Shown piece by piece: positions 35,847-43,836 of a DNA stretch of 64,000 nucleotides. The stretch comes from Allopusillimonas lactea (GTDB taxonomy: Bacteria > Pseudomonadota > Gammaproteobacteria > Burkholderiales > Burkholderiaceae_B), in assembly GCF_021653995.1 (NCBI RefSeq), contig NZ_JAJJOZ010000002.1, forward strand, positions 186,001 through 250,000. The letters run 5' to 3'. A program made the translations under genes and the position numbers. Under the pieces are notes generated by a model. The model was not told where the DNA came from, did not search any database, and saw only the letters and a list, made by a program, of their open reading frames with translations. Position 1 is the stretch's first letter. Every line of letters starts with the position of its first letter.

Positions 35847-36497
35847 ATGACGCTCCTACCGCAAGCCCGCATGACGCAGTCCCGGCTTACCTCGCACCCC
35901 GCATGGCAGGCATCCGCCGTGCGGCGCCCGTCCCAGCCGTGCGCGCTGCATATCCATCAACCCGATGATCCGCTTCGCCCGCTTGTCGAATCATATATCC
36001 GCCAACGTTATCACCAACGGTTTGGTGCTTGCCTGAAGGAATGGATGCCAACCCTGGTCAGTGTGCAGGCCAATGGCGAAATTCTTGCCGCAGCCGGCTA
36101 TCGTGGCGGCAGCGATCCGCTGTTTCTCGAGCGTTATCTTTCGGCACCCATTGAGCACTATCTGCGCGACAGCGGTACGCCCGTGGCGCGCCACCTGATC
36201 GTAGAGGCAGGGCAGTTCGCCGCGGTGCAGCCCGGCGCGGGGCGCCTGCTCGTGCCGTTGTTGGCGCAGCATCTGCGACAGCAAGGCTTTGACTGGGCCG
36301 TCAGTACCCTGACGAGTGAGCTCCACCATCTTTTCTTGCGCATGGGGTTGGCGCATCAACCGCTGTCGGCAGCCACGATGGAGCGTTTGGGCGAACACGA
36401 ACGCGGAGATTGGGGAACTTACTACGCGCATGCGCCCCAGGTTTTCGCAGGACGACTGAGCGCCATTTTGGCGCGTTTTCCGGGGAACCGGGCATGA
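35847..36497 (+). CDS. Thermostable hemolysin family protein (GNAT-like fold likely)
   Basis: A 216-residue protein of the family named after the Vibrio delta-VPH thermostable hemolysin. Conserved pieces: ESYIRQRYHQRFGA, MPTLVSVQANGEILAAAGYR, PLFLERYLSAPIEH and LGEHERGDWGTYYAHAP near the end. No signal peptide or membrane segment, so a secreted toxin role is doubtful. The order of elements recalls autoinducer-synthase/GNAT folds and an acyl-transfer role is more plausible (inference). AAGGG lies 6 nt before the ATG. Its stop overlaps the ligase start (ATGA). First gene of a five-gene operon. Confidence 0.8.
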   Translation: MTLLPQARMTQSRLTSHPAWQASAVRRPSQPCALHIHQPDDPLRPLVESYIRQRYHQRFGACLKEWMPTLVSVQANGEILAAAGYRGGSDPLFLERYLSAPIEHYLRDSGTPVARHLIVEAGQFAAVQPGAGRLLVPLLAQHLRQQGFDWAVSTLTSELHHLFLRMGLAHQPLSAATMERLGEHERGDWGTYYAHAPQVFAGRLSAILARFPGNRA

Positions 36498-37960
36498 ATA
36501 CCATTGATTTCCTGGCATTGCTGGATAGCCCTGCCCGCAGTGGCCTTTCTGCGATACAAACAACATCGGAAACCATCAGCTACGGCGCATTGAGCGAGCG
36601 TGTACGGGGCCATGCCGATCGGCTCGTAGCGCATGGCACACGCGTTGCGGCGTCATTGCTGGACAATGGCCCTGGCTGGATCATCCATGATCTTGCCTGC
36701 CTGCGTGCCAGTGTTGTCCATGTGCCGCTGCCCTTGTTCTTTACCCCCGAGCAGTGGGGCGCCACGCTGAACGCTGCGGGTGTCGATACGGTCATCGCAT
36801 CCGGGCCGCTCGGTGCCGTGCTTGCCGCGTTCGGGTTTGAAAGGGCAGGCGCGCTGCCGGCCGGTCAGTTTCTGTTCCGGCGTACGGCCGACGCATCGCT
36901 GCCTGCCGGTACCGCAAAGATCACGTTCACTTCGGGGTCGACAGGCAGCCCCAAAGGCGTGTGCCTGGCGGCGAGCGACATGCTCGCCGTGGCCGCAGGC
37001 GTGGCACAGGCGACGAAGCCGCTTGCCGTCCGGCGCCACCTGACGGCCCTGCCCTTGGCGATATTGCTGGAGAACATTGCTGGCGTCTATGCGCCCTTGA
37101 TGGAAGGTGCCGCTGTCGTTGTGCGGCCGTTGGGCGAGGTGGGTTTACAGGGATCCTCGCACTTTGACCCGGGCCTGTTCCACGAGGCGCTCAACGGTTG
37201 CGGCGCTCACAGCGTCATTGTGATGCCGCAAATGTTGCGCGCATATGCCGGCTGGCTGCAGGCGGCGCGTGCCGCCGCGCCGGGAGCGTTGCGGCTGATG
37301 GCGGTCGGTGGTGCAGCAGTGGGCGCGCAGGTGCTGGGTGCGGCGCGCAGCCAGGGCATTCCGGCTTTCGAAGGCTATGGCCTGTCGGAAGCGTGCTCGG
37401 TACAGACCTTGAACCTGCCCGACGCCGACTGCTCGGGCTCTGCCGGTCGCCCTTTGCCGCATACGCGCGTGCGCATCGCCGACGATGGTGAAATAGAAGT
37501 CGCGGGCTGTCAGGCGCTCGGCTACCTGGGGCAGCCTTTTGCGCGTCGTGAGTGGCTGGCGACCGGCGACCTTGGTTTCCTGGATGATGCGGGCTTTCTG
37601 CATATTCGCGGCCGCAAGAAGAATGTGCTGGTGACCGGCTTCGGGCGGAATGTGTCGCCTGAATGGATAGAAGCCCAATTGGCCAGTCAGCCCGCCGTTG
37701 CCCAGGCAGTTGTACTGGGGGATGGCCAGCCGGCGTTGGGTGCCGTCCTTTGGCCGCTTGGTGATGCGAGCGATGACGTGCTCCGTGCCTGCATCGACCG
37801 TGTGAACCAGGACTTGCCCGACTATGCGCGCATCGGCCCATGGATGCGCGCGCATGCCGATTTTTCTACGGCCAGCGGGCTGGCAACCGCCAACGGCCGG
37901 CCGCGCCGCGATGCCGTGGCAGCGATGCACGCCGAACTTTTCCCGCGGGTTTCCGCTTAA
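36494..37960 (+). CDS. AMP-binding acyl/aryl ligase-like protein (A10 Lys replaced by Arg)
   Basis: A 488-residue ANL-superfamily protein. The P-loop TFTSGSTGSPKGVCLA (A3), EGYGLSEACSVQTLN (A5), ATGDLGFLDDAGFLHIRGRKK (A7-A8) in consecutive pieces and VTGFGRNVSPEWIE are good. The final A10 motif, which usually supplies the adenylation lysine (NGK), reads ATANGRPRRDA, with Arg (R469) in its place. This may impair adenylation or mark a subfamily using a different residue. Overlaps the previous gene by 4 nt. By position it should activate an acid for the diiron enzyme/SDR encoded next; acceptor (CoA, amine or carrier) unknown. Confidence 0.88.
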   Translation: MNTIDFLALLDSPARSGLSAIQTTSETISYGALSERVRGHADRLVAHGTRVAASLLDNGPGWIIHDLACLRASVVHVPLPLFFTPEQWGATLNAAGVDTVIASGPLGAVLAAFGFERAGALPAGQFLFRRTADASLPAGTAKITFTSGSTGSPKGVCLAASDMLAVAAGVAQATKPLAVRRHLTALPLAILLENIAGVYAPLMEGAAVVVRPLGEVGLQGSSHFDPGLFHEALNGCGAHSVIVMPQMLRAYAGWLQAARAAAPGALRLMAVGGAAVGAQVLGAARSQGIPAFEGYGLSEACSVQTLNLPDADCSGSAGRPLPHTRVRIADDGEIEVAGCQALGYLGQPFARREWLATGDLGFLDDAGFLHIRGRKKNVLVTGFGRNVSPEWIEAQLASQPAVAQAVVLGDGQPALGAVLWPLGDASDDVLRACIDRVNQDLPDYARIGPWMRAHADFSTASGLATANGRPRRDAVAAMHAELFPRVSA

Positions 37961-37978
37961 TACATGGCCTGAATCACT

Positions 37979-38650
37979 ATGTCTTTCTATCAAACATTGC
38001 TCAAGAGGACCGAGGACAGCCGAGCGTCGCTGGTTGGTACGCCGATCATCCAGGACTGCCTGCATGGCGAGGTTGCGCTGCCGTCCTACATCGCGTTCCT
38101 GCGCGAGGCATATCACCATGTGAGCCAGACTGTGCCACTGATGCATGCCTGCCGCGCGCGTATTCCGCAGCGCCTGGGATGGCTGCACGCCGCGCTGGAT
38201 GAGTACGCTGATGAGGAGATCGGGCACGATGAGTGGATACTGAACGATCTGCGCGCGCTGGGCCAGGATGCCGACGCGGTGCGTCGTGCGGGGCCGGGCC
38301 CCGACACCGAAATCATGGTGTCGTACGCGTACGACACGATCGCTCGCAAGAACCCGATGGGCTTCTTTGGTATGGTGCATGTGCTGGAGGGCACCAGCGT
38401 GGCGCTGGCGCTGAACGCCGCGGACCAGATACAGCGTTCACTCAATCTGCCGGCTAATGCCTTCAGCTATCTGCGATCGCATGGAGCGCTCGACGTTGGT
38501 CATACCGCGCATTTCGCCGAGTTGATGAACCGGCTGGACGACCAGGGGGATCGCGATGCGGTGATTCATGGCGCGCACATGTTCTATCGGCTGTACGGCG
38601 CCATTTTTCGTTCACTGCCGCGCGCCGTGGCGAACGAGGCATCAGCATGA
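37979..38650 (+). CDS. Heme-oxygenase-like diiron enzyme (HDO; TenA/PqqC-like fold)
   Basis: A 223-residue all-helical protein. Likely six metal ligands are in place with family spacing: E80 and H83 in DEEIGHDEW, E137 in VLEGTS, then H168, D172 and H175 in SHGALDVGHTAHF (H-x3-D-x2-H). This is the signature of heme-oxygenase-fold diiron oxidases/oxygenases such as UndA, SznF and CADD, rather than of thiaminase TenA. Family members cleave or hydroxylate fatty acids, amino acids or aromatics. Starts 18 nt after the ligase; its end overlaps the SDR start by 4 nt. Product unknown. Confidence 0.85.
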   Translation: MSFYQTLLKRTEDSRASLVGTPIIQDCLHGEVALPSYIAFLREAYHHVSQTVPLMHACRARIPQRLGWLHAALDEYADEEIGHDEWILNDLRALGQDADAVRRAGPGPDTEIMVSYAYDTIARKNPMGFFGMVHVLEGTSVALALNAADQIQRSLNLPANAFSYLRSHGALDVGHTAHFAELMNRLDDQGDRDAVIHGAHMFYRLYGAIFRSLPRAVANEASA

Positions 38651-39462
38651 AGGCCGCCGACGCATCAGTTGTCCTGACGGGCGCCTCGGGCGGCCTGGGC
38701 AGCGCCATTGCGCGCCAGCTTGTTGGTGAAGGCGCAAGCATGCTGCTGGTAGGGCGCAGCGCCGGCCCGCTACTTGAACTGGCCCAATCACTTGATGTGG
38801 GCGCGCACCGTCGTTCCCGCGTCGATGTGTTGATCGTGGACGTGACGACTGAGCACGGACGCGCCGCCATTATCGACGCGGCGGCGGCGCGGCGGGCCAA
38901 TGTGCTGATTAACAATGCTGCCGTCGCCGCCTTTGGGCCCGCCCACGACCTGCAGGCCGATCATGCCAGGCAGATAGTCGATACCAACATTCTTGCGCCC
39001 ATGCTGCTGGTTGCCGGCATGCTGCCCATGCTGCGGTCCAGGCCGCGGGCACAGATACTCAATATCGGTTCCACGCTGGGAAGCCTGGGCGTGCCGGGGT
39101 TCTCCGCCTACGGCGCAAGCAAGGCGGCGCTGCGGATCTACACGGAAGCGCTGCGGCGCGAACTGGCGGGCTCCGCGATTCGCGTCCAGTACTACGCGCC
39201 TCGAACCATTGATACGCGTTTCAACACGCCGCAGGTGATGGCTTTCAACAAGGCCACCGGCTCAACCAGCGACTCTCCGCAAGCCGTTGCGCGGCAAGTT
39301 GCGCGCATGCTGCGCACGGAATCGCGGCAGCGTTTTGCGGGCGGCATTGAGCCGCTGATTGCCCGCTTGAATGGCTTGTTTCCAGAATGGCTGGATGGCG
39401 TATTTGCCCGGCATCGGAAAGCGCTGGAATCCTTGCATCTACCTCCTGGAGCATCCTTATGA
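38647..39462 (+). CDS. Short-chain dehydrogenase/reductase
   Basis: A 271-residue classical SDR. Cofactor loop VLTGASGGLGSAIARQL (TGxxxGxG), NNAAVAAFGP, and the active-site Ser and YxxxK in IGSTLGSLGVPGFSAYGASK, with YYAPRTIDT after. R in LLVGRS suggests NADPH preference. C-terminal ~30 residues resemble fatty-acyl or sphingolipid-reductase type SDRs (LNGLFPEWLDGVF), with a weakly hydrophobic helix. ATGA-overlaps both neighbours, so it is translationally coupled to the diiron enzyme and the TPR-like protein. Confidence 0.9.
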   Translation: MKAADASVVLTGASGGLGSAIARQLVGEGASMLLVGRSAGPLLELAQSLDVGAHRRSRVDVLIVDVTTEHGRAAIIDAAAARRANVLINNAAVAAFGPAHDLQADHARQIVDTNILAPMLLVAGMLPMLRSRPRAQILNIGSTLGSLGVPGFSAYGASKAALRIYTEALRRELAGSAIRVQYYAPRTIDTRFNTPQVMAFNKATGSTSDSPQAVARQVARMLRTESRQRFAGGIEPLIARLNGLFPEWLDGVFARHRKALESLHLPPGASL

Positions 39463-40121
39463 TCCGAGATTTTCTTTTGCGCGGAATAGCCGCGACCCTG
39501 TTGGCGGGGGCATCCCTTTCATACCCGGCACACGCCCAAACTTCCGCCAGCGGCCTCGACGACGGTATCCGCACCCTTCAACAGGAATGGGCTGTCATTC
39601 AGTACAAGGTTCCGGAAGGGCAACGGACGGCCCGCTTCGAGGCACTGTCGCAGCAGGCACACGGGCTGACCAGCCGCTACGCCACCCGCGCCGAGCCGCA
39701 TATCTGGGAGGGCATCATCCTGAGTTCGTGGGCTGGCGCCAAAGGCGGTACAGGCGCACTGGGCTTGGCCAAGCGCGCCAAGACAGAGTACGAAACCGCC
39801 ATCCAGATCGACAGCAAGGCGCTGGATGGATCCGCCCTCAACAGCCTGGGCGTGCTCTATTACAAGGTGCCGGGATGGCCTATCGGCTTCGGCGACAACA
39901 AGAAAGCGGAAGTATTGCTCAAGCAGGCACTTGCCGTGAACCCCGACGGCATCGATCCCAATTACTTTTATGCCGACTACCTTGTCTACCGCAACCGTAA
40001 GGTTGAGGCGATCCCCTACCTTGAGAAGGCGCTGAAAGCGCCGCCCCGGCCAGGCCGGAAAGTGGCCGATGAGGGGCGGCGGGAGGAGGTGCGGGCGTTG
40101 CTCAAGAAAGTGCGCGGTTGA
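39459..40121 (+). CDS. Secreted TPR-like protein
   Basis: A 220-residue protein. Signal peptide MIRDFLLRGIAATLLAGASL ending at AHA-Q (~residue 26). The rest is helical with TPR-like repeats: AKTEYETAIQIDSKALDG, LGVLYYKVPGW, AEVLLKQALAVNPDGIDPNY and YLEKALKAPPR. It overlaps the SDR stop by 4 nt and ends the operon. It somewhat resembles periplasmic TPR partners such as TRAP TatT proteins. A role as periplasmic carrier or scaffold for the product is possible (inference); no closer family recognised. Confidence 0.75.
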   Translation: MIRDFLLRGIAATLLAGASLSYPAHAQTSASGLDDGIRTLQQEWAVIQYKVPEGQRTARFEALSQQAHGLTSRYATRAEPHIWEGIILSSWAGAKGGTGALGLAKRAKTEYETAIQIDSKALDGSALNSLGVLYYKVPGWPIGFGDNKKAEVLLKQALAVNPDGIDPNYFYADYLVYRNRKVEAIPYLEKALKAPPRPGRKVADEGRREEVRALLKKVRG

Positions 40122-40191
40122 AGCGGAGCTGGGTGCCGCGGCCCTGAGGATATAGATTTATTGTTATTTTCGCAGCGGCAGCACCCTCTCG

Positions 40192-41364
40192 CTACAGCGT
40201 TTCTTCCGTACCCAACACCGCCGTGGACTGGCTGGATAGCGTACCGCCATTGCCGTTGACGACGGCCAGTTTCGCGTCTTTGACTTGGCGTTCGCCGCAG
40301 TCTCCCCGCAACTGGCGCACGGCTTCGATCAGAATGAAGATGCCGTACATGCCGGGGTGCACGCACGATAGGCCGCCCCCATTGGTGTTGACGGGCAGGC
40401 GTCCGCCCGGCGCGATGGCACCGTTGCTGACGAATTCACCACCTTCGCCCTTCTTGCAGAAGCCCAGGTCTTCCAGGAACAGAATGGTATTGATGGTGAA
40501 TGCGTCGTACAGTTCCACGACATCGATGTCGGACGGCTTGACGCCTGCCATTTCGAAGGCGACGCGGCCGGACTGCTGTGCCGCGGTGACGGTAAGGTCA
40601 TGCATGGACGAGATCTGGCGATTCCACACGGCGGTGGCGTTGCCCAGAACATAGACCGGCTTCTGCTTGAGCGAGCGGGCGCGGTCGGCGCGCACCAGCA
40701 CATAGGCTCCGGCGCCATCAGTAACCAGACAGCAATCGCGCACAGTGAGCGGATCGGAAACCATGCGGGCGGACATGACGTCTTCAATGCTGAGCGGCCC
40801 GCGATCTTGCGCTTCGGGGTTGAGTTGCGCCCACTTGCGGGCAGCCACGGCGACTTCGGCAAGCTGCTCGCGGGTGGTGCCGTACTGGTGCATGTGGCGG
40901 CGTGCCGCCAGCGCATAGGAACTGAGCGGGTTCAGCGGGTTGTAGGGCTGCTCGTAGGGTTGTGGGTCGAGCTTGCGGCGTGCGGCCCCGATCTCGGCGC
41001 GGTTCAGCGTGGAGGTGCGCTGCGTGCTGCCGTAGCACACCAGTACGGCATTGCACTGGCCCGATTCCAGCGCCTGGATGGCCGGCATCAAATGCGCCAC
41101 AAAGCTGGAGCCGCCCAGCATGGTGCTTTCGATGAAAGTGGGCCGGATGCCCAGGTGTTCGATCACCGGCATCGCCCACATGGTGGATGCGACGCTGGCG
41201 GTACAGATGCCGTCGATGTCCTGCATGGTGAGCCCGGCATCGGTGACGGCGCGATGCGCGGCCTGCACCAGGATTTCCATTTCGGTGTAGCCGTTGGCCT
41301 GGCCCAGCCCCGCGTGGCCAACGCCAACAACCGCGGCGGCGCCCCTGAGTCGTTCATTGATCAT
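40192..41364 (-). CDS. Thiolase-like / lipid-transfer-protein (SCP-x, Ltp2-like) protein
   Basis: A 390-residue thiolase-fold protein. Contains GICTASVASTMWAMPVIEHL, ESTMLGGSSFVAHLMPAIQA, the TDGAGAYVLV segment, VELYDAFTINTILFLEDLGF and the C-terminal active-site loop NTNGGGLSCVHPGMYGIF. Where thiolases have their nucleophilic Cys (CATGS-type), this protein reads MLGGSS, apparently without Cys, as in Ltp2-like aldolases of steroid side-chain degradation. The DUF35 partner gene overlaps its start (TAATG), as in Ltp2-DUF35 pairs. Retro-aldol C-C cleavage of a 3-hydroxyacyl-CoA is therefore an option beside thiolysis. Confidence 0.87.
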   Translation of the reverse strand: MINERLRGAAAVVGVGHAGLGQANGYTEMEILVQAAHRAVTDAGLTMQDIDGICTASVASTMWAMPVIEHLGIRPTFIESTMLGGSSFVAHLMPAIQALESGQCNAVLVCYGSTQRTSTLNRAEIGAARRKLDPQPYEQPYNPLNPLSSYALAARRHMHQYGTTREQLAEVAVAARKWAQLNPEAQDRGPLSIEDVMSARMVSDPLTVRDCCLVTDGAGAYVLVRADRARSLKQKPVYVLGNATAVWNRQISSMHDLTVTAAQQSGRVAFEMAGVKPSDIDVVELYDAFTINTILFLEDLGFCKKGEGGEFVSNGAIAPGGRLPVNTNGGGLSCVHPGMYGIFILIEAVRQLRGDCGERQVKDAKLAVVNGNGGTLSSQSTAVLGTEETL

Positions 41365-41807
41365 TATTTATCCCCCGCCACCGTGAACACGACCATCTTT
41401 CCGTCGCCGCCATCGACAACGCCCGCCTTGACCGGCATGCCGATCTGCACCGCGTCAGGTGCGATCCCGTCGACACGGCTCATCATGCGCACGCCTTCTT
41501 TAAGATCGATCAGTGCGACGTTGTAGTCGCCGCCGTGCTCGGGCTTGCGCCGCACGATCGTGGTCGAGTAGACCTCGCCTTCGCCCGAAGGTGTGTACCA
41601 AGTGAGATTGTCGCTGCCGCAGTGGGGGCAGAGCATGCGCGGATAGAAAACGCTGCGCTCACAGGACGCGCAGCGTTGGATCTGAAAGCTGCCCTGATCC
41701 AGTTGTGTGCGGTAGTACAGGTCGGCGCCGATATCTGACTGCGCATGCGAGGGCGATGCGTCTTGTTTGCTGGACATGGTGATTGGCTCGTTGAGAGGTG
41801 TTGTCAT
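41364..41807 (-). CDS. Zn-ribbon OB-fold protein (DUF35)
   Basis: A 147-residue partner of thiolase-like proteins. The N-terminal rubredoxin-like zinc ribbon (IQRCASCERSVFYPRMLCPH, then CGSD) has C-x2-C-x11-C-x2-C. The OB-fold follows with GEGEVYSTTIVRRKPEHG, VDGIAPDAVQIGMPVK and FTVAGDK. DUF35 proteins bind acyl-CoA and are needed for activity of the paired thiolase/aldolase. Start at 41805-41807 gives the full frame; an ATG at 41775-41777 is possible. The stop overlaps the thiolase-like start. Confidence 0.9.
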   Translation of the reverse strand: MTTPLNEPITMSSKQDASPSHAQSDIGADLYYRTQLDQGSFQIQRCASCERSVFYPRMLCPHCGSDNLTWYTPSGEGEVYSTTIVRRKPEHGGDYNVALIDLKEGVRMMSRVDGIAPDAVQIGMPVKAGVVDGGDGKMVVFTVAGDK

Positions 41808-42077
41808 CGAATTGGTCGAGTTTTACTGCAATAGGCCGGTATGGCAATTTTGTTTTGCTTAGGCGGGGGTTTTGGCCTAGTTAACGAGTACAGGGCTGAG
41901 TACAGCGTCGCGAGTGGCCGCCTCGCTGCACTTAAGCCATACTTAACGGAGAGTTTTTGAAAGCCGAGTTCAGCCGGCGCTGGTTTTACCCTATGCTGGA
42001 ACGCGGCCTGCGACAACGTCCGCCCTGTTATATGGCGTCGGGGCATATTTTGAACTGTATACACCAAGGAGATGGAC

Positions 42078-42965
42078 ATGAGTGGTTTGGTAGACGGTAA
42101 GGTGGCAGTCGTCACCGGCGCCGGGGGCGGAATCGGCCGGGGCATCGCGCTGGGCCTGGCTGCGGCGGGTGCGCGCGTGGTGGTCAATGACATCGGCGCC
42201 GAACCCGCCCAGCGCGTGGTCGATGAAATCAAGGCTGCCGGCGGTGAGGCGATCGCCAACACCGACAGCGTGGCAGGTCGCGAGAGCGCCCATCATATCG
42301 TCCAGGCTGCGGTGGATACCTTCGGCAAAATCGACATCATTGTGAACAATGCCGGTAATCTGCGCGACCGCTTGTTCCACAAGATGTCGGATGAAGAGTG
42401 GTCGCAGGTGCTGGACGTGCACCTGAACGGTTCTTTTTATGTCAGCCGCGCCGCGGCGCCGTTCTTCCGCGAGCAGGAGTCGGGCGCATATGTGCACATG
42501 ACTTCCACTTCTGGCTTGATCGGCAATTTTGGCCAGGCGAATTATTCCGCCGCCAAGATGGGCATTGTGGGCTTGTCCAAGTCCATCGCTCTGGATATGT
42601 CGCGCTTCAACGTGCGCTCGAACTGCATCGCGCCGTTTGCCTGGACAGCCATGACCAGCTCCATTCCAGCCGAGACGCCCGAAGAAAAACTGCGTGTGCA
42701 GAAGCTGCAGAAGATGGAGGCCGGCAAGATTGCGCCGCTGGTCGTGTACTTGGGCAGCGATGCTGCCCGCGAAGTCACCGCCCAGATCTTCTCTGTGCGC
42801 GCCAACGAGATCATGCTGTTCAGCCAGCCCCGCCCGGTGCGGTCGGTGCATATGTCCGAAGGTTGGACGCCCGAGGGGATTGCCGAGATTGCCATCCCGG
42901 CCATGAAGAACAGCTTTTACAAACTGGAGCGCTCGCCCGAGGTGATCGGCTGGGATCCCATCTAA
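42078..42965 (+). CDS. SDR, MFE-2-like 3-hydroxyacyl-CoA dehydrogenase
   Basis: A 295-residue SDR resembling the dehydrogenase part of peroxisomal multifunctional enzyme 2. VVTGAGGGIGRGIALGLAAA with TGxGxGIG, VNNAGNLRDRLFHKMSDEEW (the MFE-2 'RDR..F..MSD..W' pattern), SGLIGNFGQANYSAAKMGIV with YxxxK. Converts 3-hydroxyacyl-CoA to 3-ketoacyl-CoA. The AAGGAG at 42066-42071 abuts an ATG at 42072 but is well spaced for the ATG at 42078, which I use. C-terminal ~40 residues (EIMLFSQPRPVRSVHMSEGW) are an extension. 10 nt before the MaoC gene. Confidence 0.9.
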   Translation: MSGLVDGKVAVVTGAGGGIGRGIALGLAAAGARVVVNDIGAEPAQRVVDEIKAAGGEAIANTDSVAGRESAHHIVQAAVDTFGKIDIIVNNAGNLRDRLFHKMSDEEWSQVLDVHLNGSFYVSRAAAPFFREQESGAYVHMTSTSGLIGNFGQANYSAAKMGIVGLSKSIALDMSRFNVRSNCIAPFAWTAMTSSIPAETPEEKLRVQKLQKMEAGKIAPLVVYLGSDAAREVTAQIFSVRANEIMLFSQPRPVRSVHMSEGWTPEGIAEIAIPAMKNSFYKLERSPEVIGWDPI

Positions 42966-42975
42966 GGAGTACGCC

Positions 42976-43836
42976 ATGCCGCTCGACTATGACCTGATCA
43001 AGAACTGGCATTTCCCCGAACTTCGTCATACGTACACTGAAAAGGATGTGATCCTTTACGCGCTGGGCATCGGCCTGGGGCATGATCCCATCGACCGCGA
43101 CCAGCTTAAGTATGTCTACGAGGAGAACCTTGAGGTGTTCCCGTCCATGGCCGCGGTCTTGGGCTACCCGGGCTTCTGGATGAAAGATCCCAAGGCCGGC
43201 ATATCGTGGATGAAGCTGGTGCATGGCGAGCAGCGCATGCATTTTCACGCGCCGTTCCCGGCCACCGGCACAGTCGTGGGCCGCAGCCACATCTCGCGCG
43301 TGATCGACAAAGGCGCCGATAAGGGTGCGCTGGTGGTTACCGAGCGCAAGGTGCACGACGCCGTCACCGATGCCCTGCTGGCCACTGTGGAGCATGTTAC
43401 CTTCTGCCGCGCCGATGGCGGTTTTGGCGCGGGAGACGAGCCGACGGAAGCGCTGCCCAAGGTGCCAGACCGCGCCCCCGATGCGGTCTGCAAGCTGCCT
43501 ACGCTTGCCCAGGCTGCGCTCCTGTACCGCCTGAGCGGTGACTACAACCCCCTGCATGCCGACCCGTCCGTGGCCGAGAAGGGAGGCTTTGCGCGTCCGA
43601 TTCTTCATGGGCTGTGCACATACGGTGTGGCCGCGCACGCGCTCGTCAAAACGGTTTGCGGTTACGATAGCAAGCGCCTGGCCTACATGCACACGCGCTT
43701 TTCTTCTCCGGTCTATCCGGGCGAAACCCTGGCTGTCGAGATCTGGAATTCTGACGGCGGTGCGGTGCATTTCCAGGCGAGGGCGCTGGAGCGCGACGTT
43801 ATCGTATTAAGCAATGGAATAGCAGGAGTCAGGTAA
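42976..43836 (+). CDS. MaoC-type double hot-dog enoyl-CoA hydratase 2
   Basis: A 286-residue hydratase with N-terminal degenerate and C-terminal active hot-dog units, as in MFE-2 hydratases. Opens LIKNWHFPELRHTYTEKDVI and LYALGIGLGHDPID. The catalytic motif RLSGDYNPLHADPSVAEKGG carries D189 and H194, followed by FARPILHGLCTYG. Adds water to 2-enoyl-CoA (R-stereochemistry). With the SDR upstream this is a split MFE-2. The CaiB start overlaps its stop by 1 nt (TAATG). Confidence 0.92.
   Translation: MPLDYDLIKNWHFPELRHTYTEKDVILYALGIGLGHDPIDRDQLKYVYEENLEVFPSMAAVLGYPGFWMKDPKAGISWMKLVHGEQRMHFHAPFPATGTVVGRSHISRVIDKGADKGALVVTERKVHDAVTDALLATVEHVTFCRADGGFGAGDEPTEALPKVPDRAPDAVCKLPTLAQAALLYRLSGDYNPLHADPSVAEKGGFARPILHGLCTYGVAAHALVKTVCGYDSKRLAYMHTRFSSPVYPGETLAVEIWNSDGGAVHFQARALERDVIVLSNGIAGVR

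Noticed and set aside
35847..36497. Secreted toxin, as the family name suggests
   Set aside because: No signal peptide, membrane segment or secretion genes; tight coupling to biosynthetic-type enzymes argues for an intracellular enzyme.
37145..38380. 411-codon minus-strand open frame across two genes
   Set aside because: Spans ligase and diiron-enzyme genes on the opposite strand; both are well supported.
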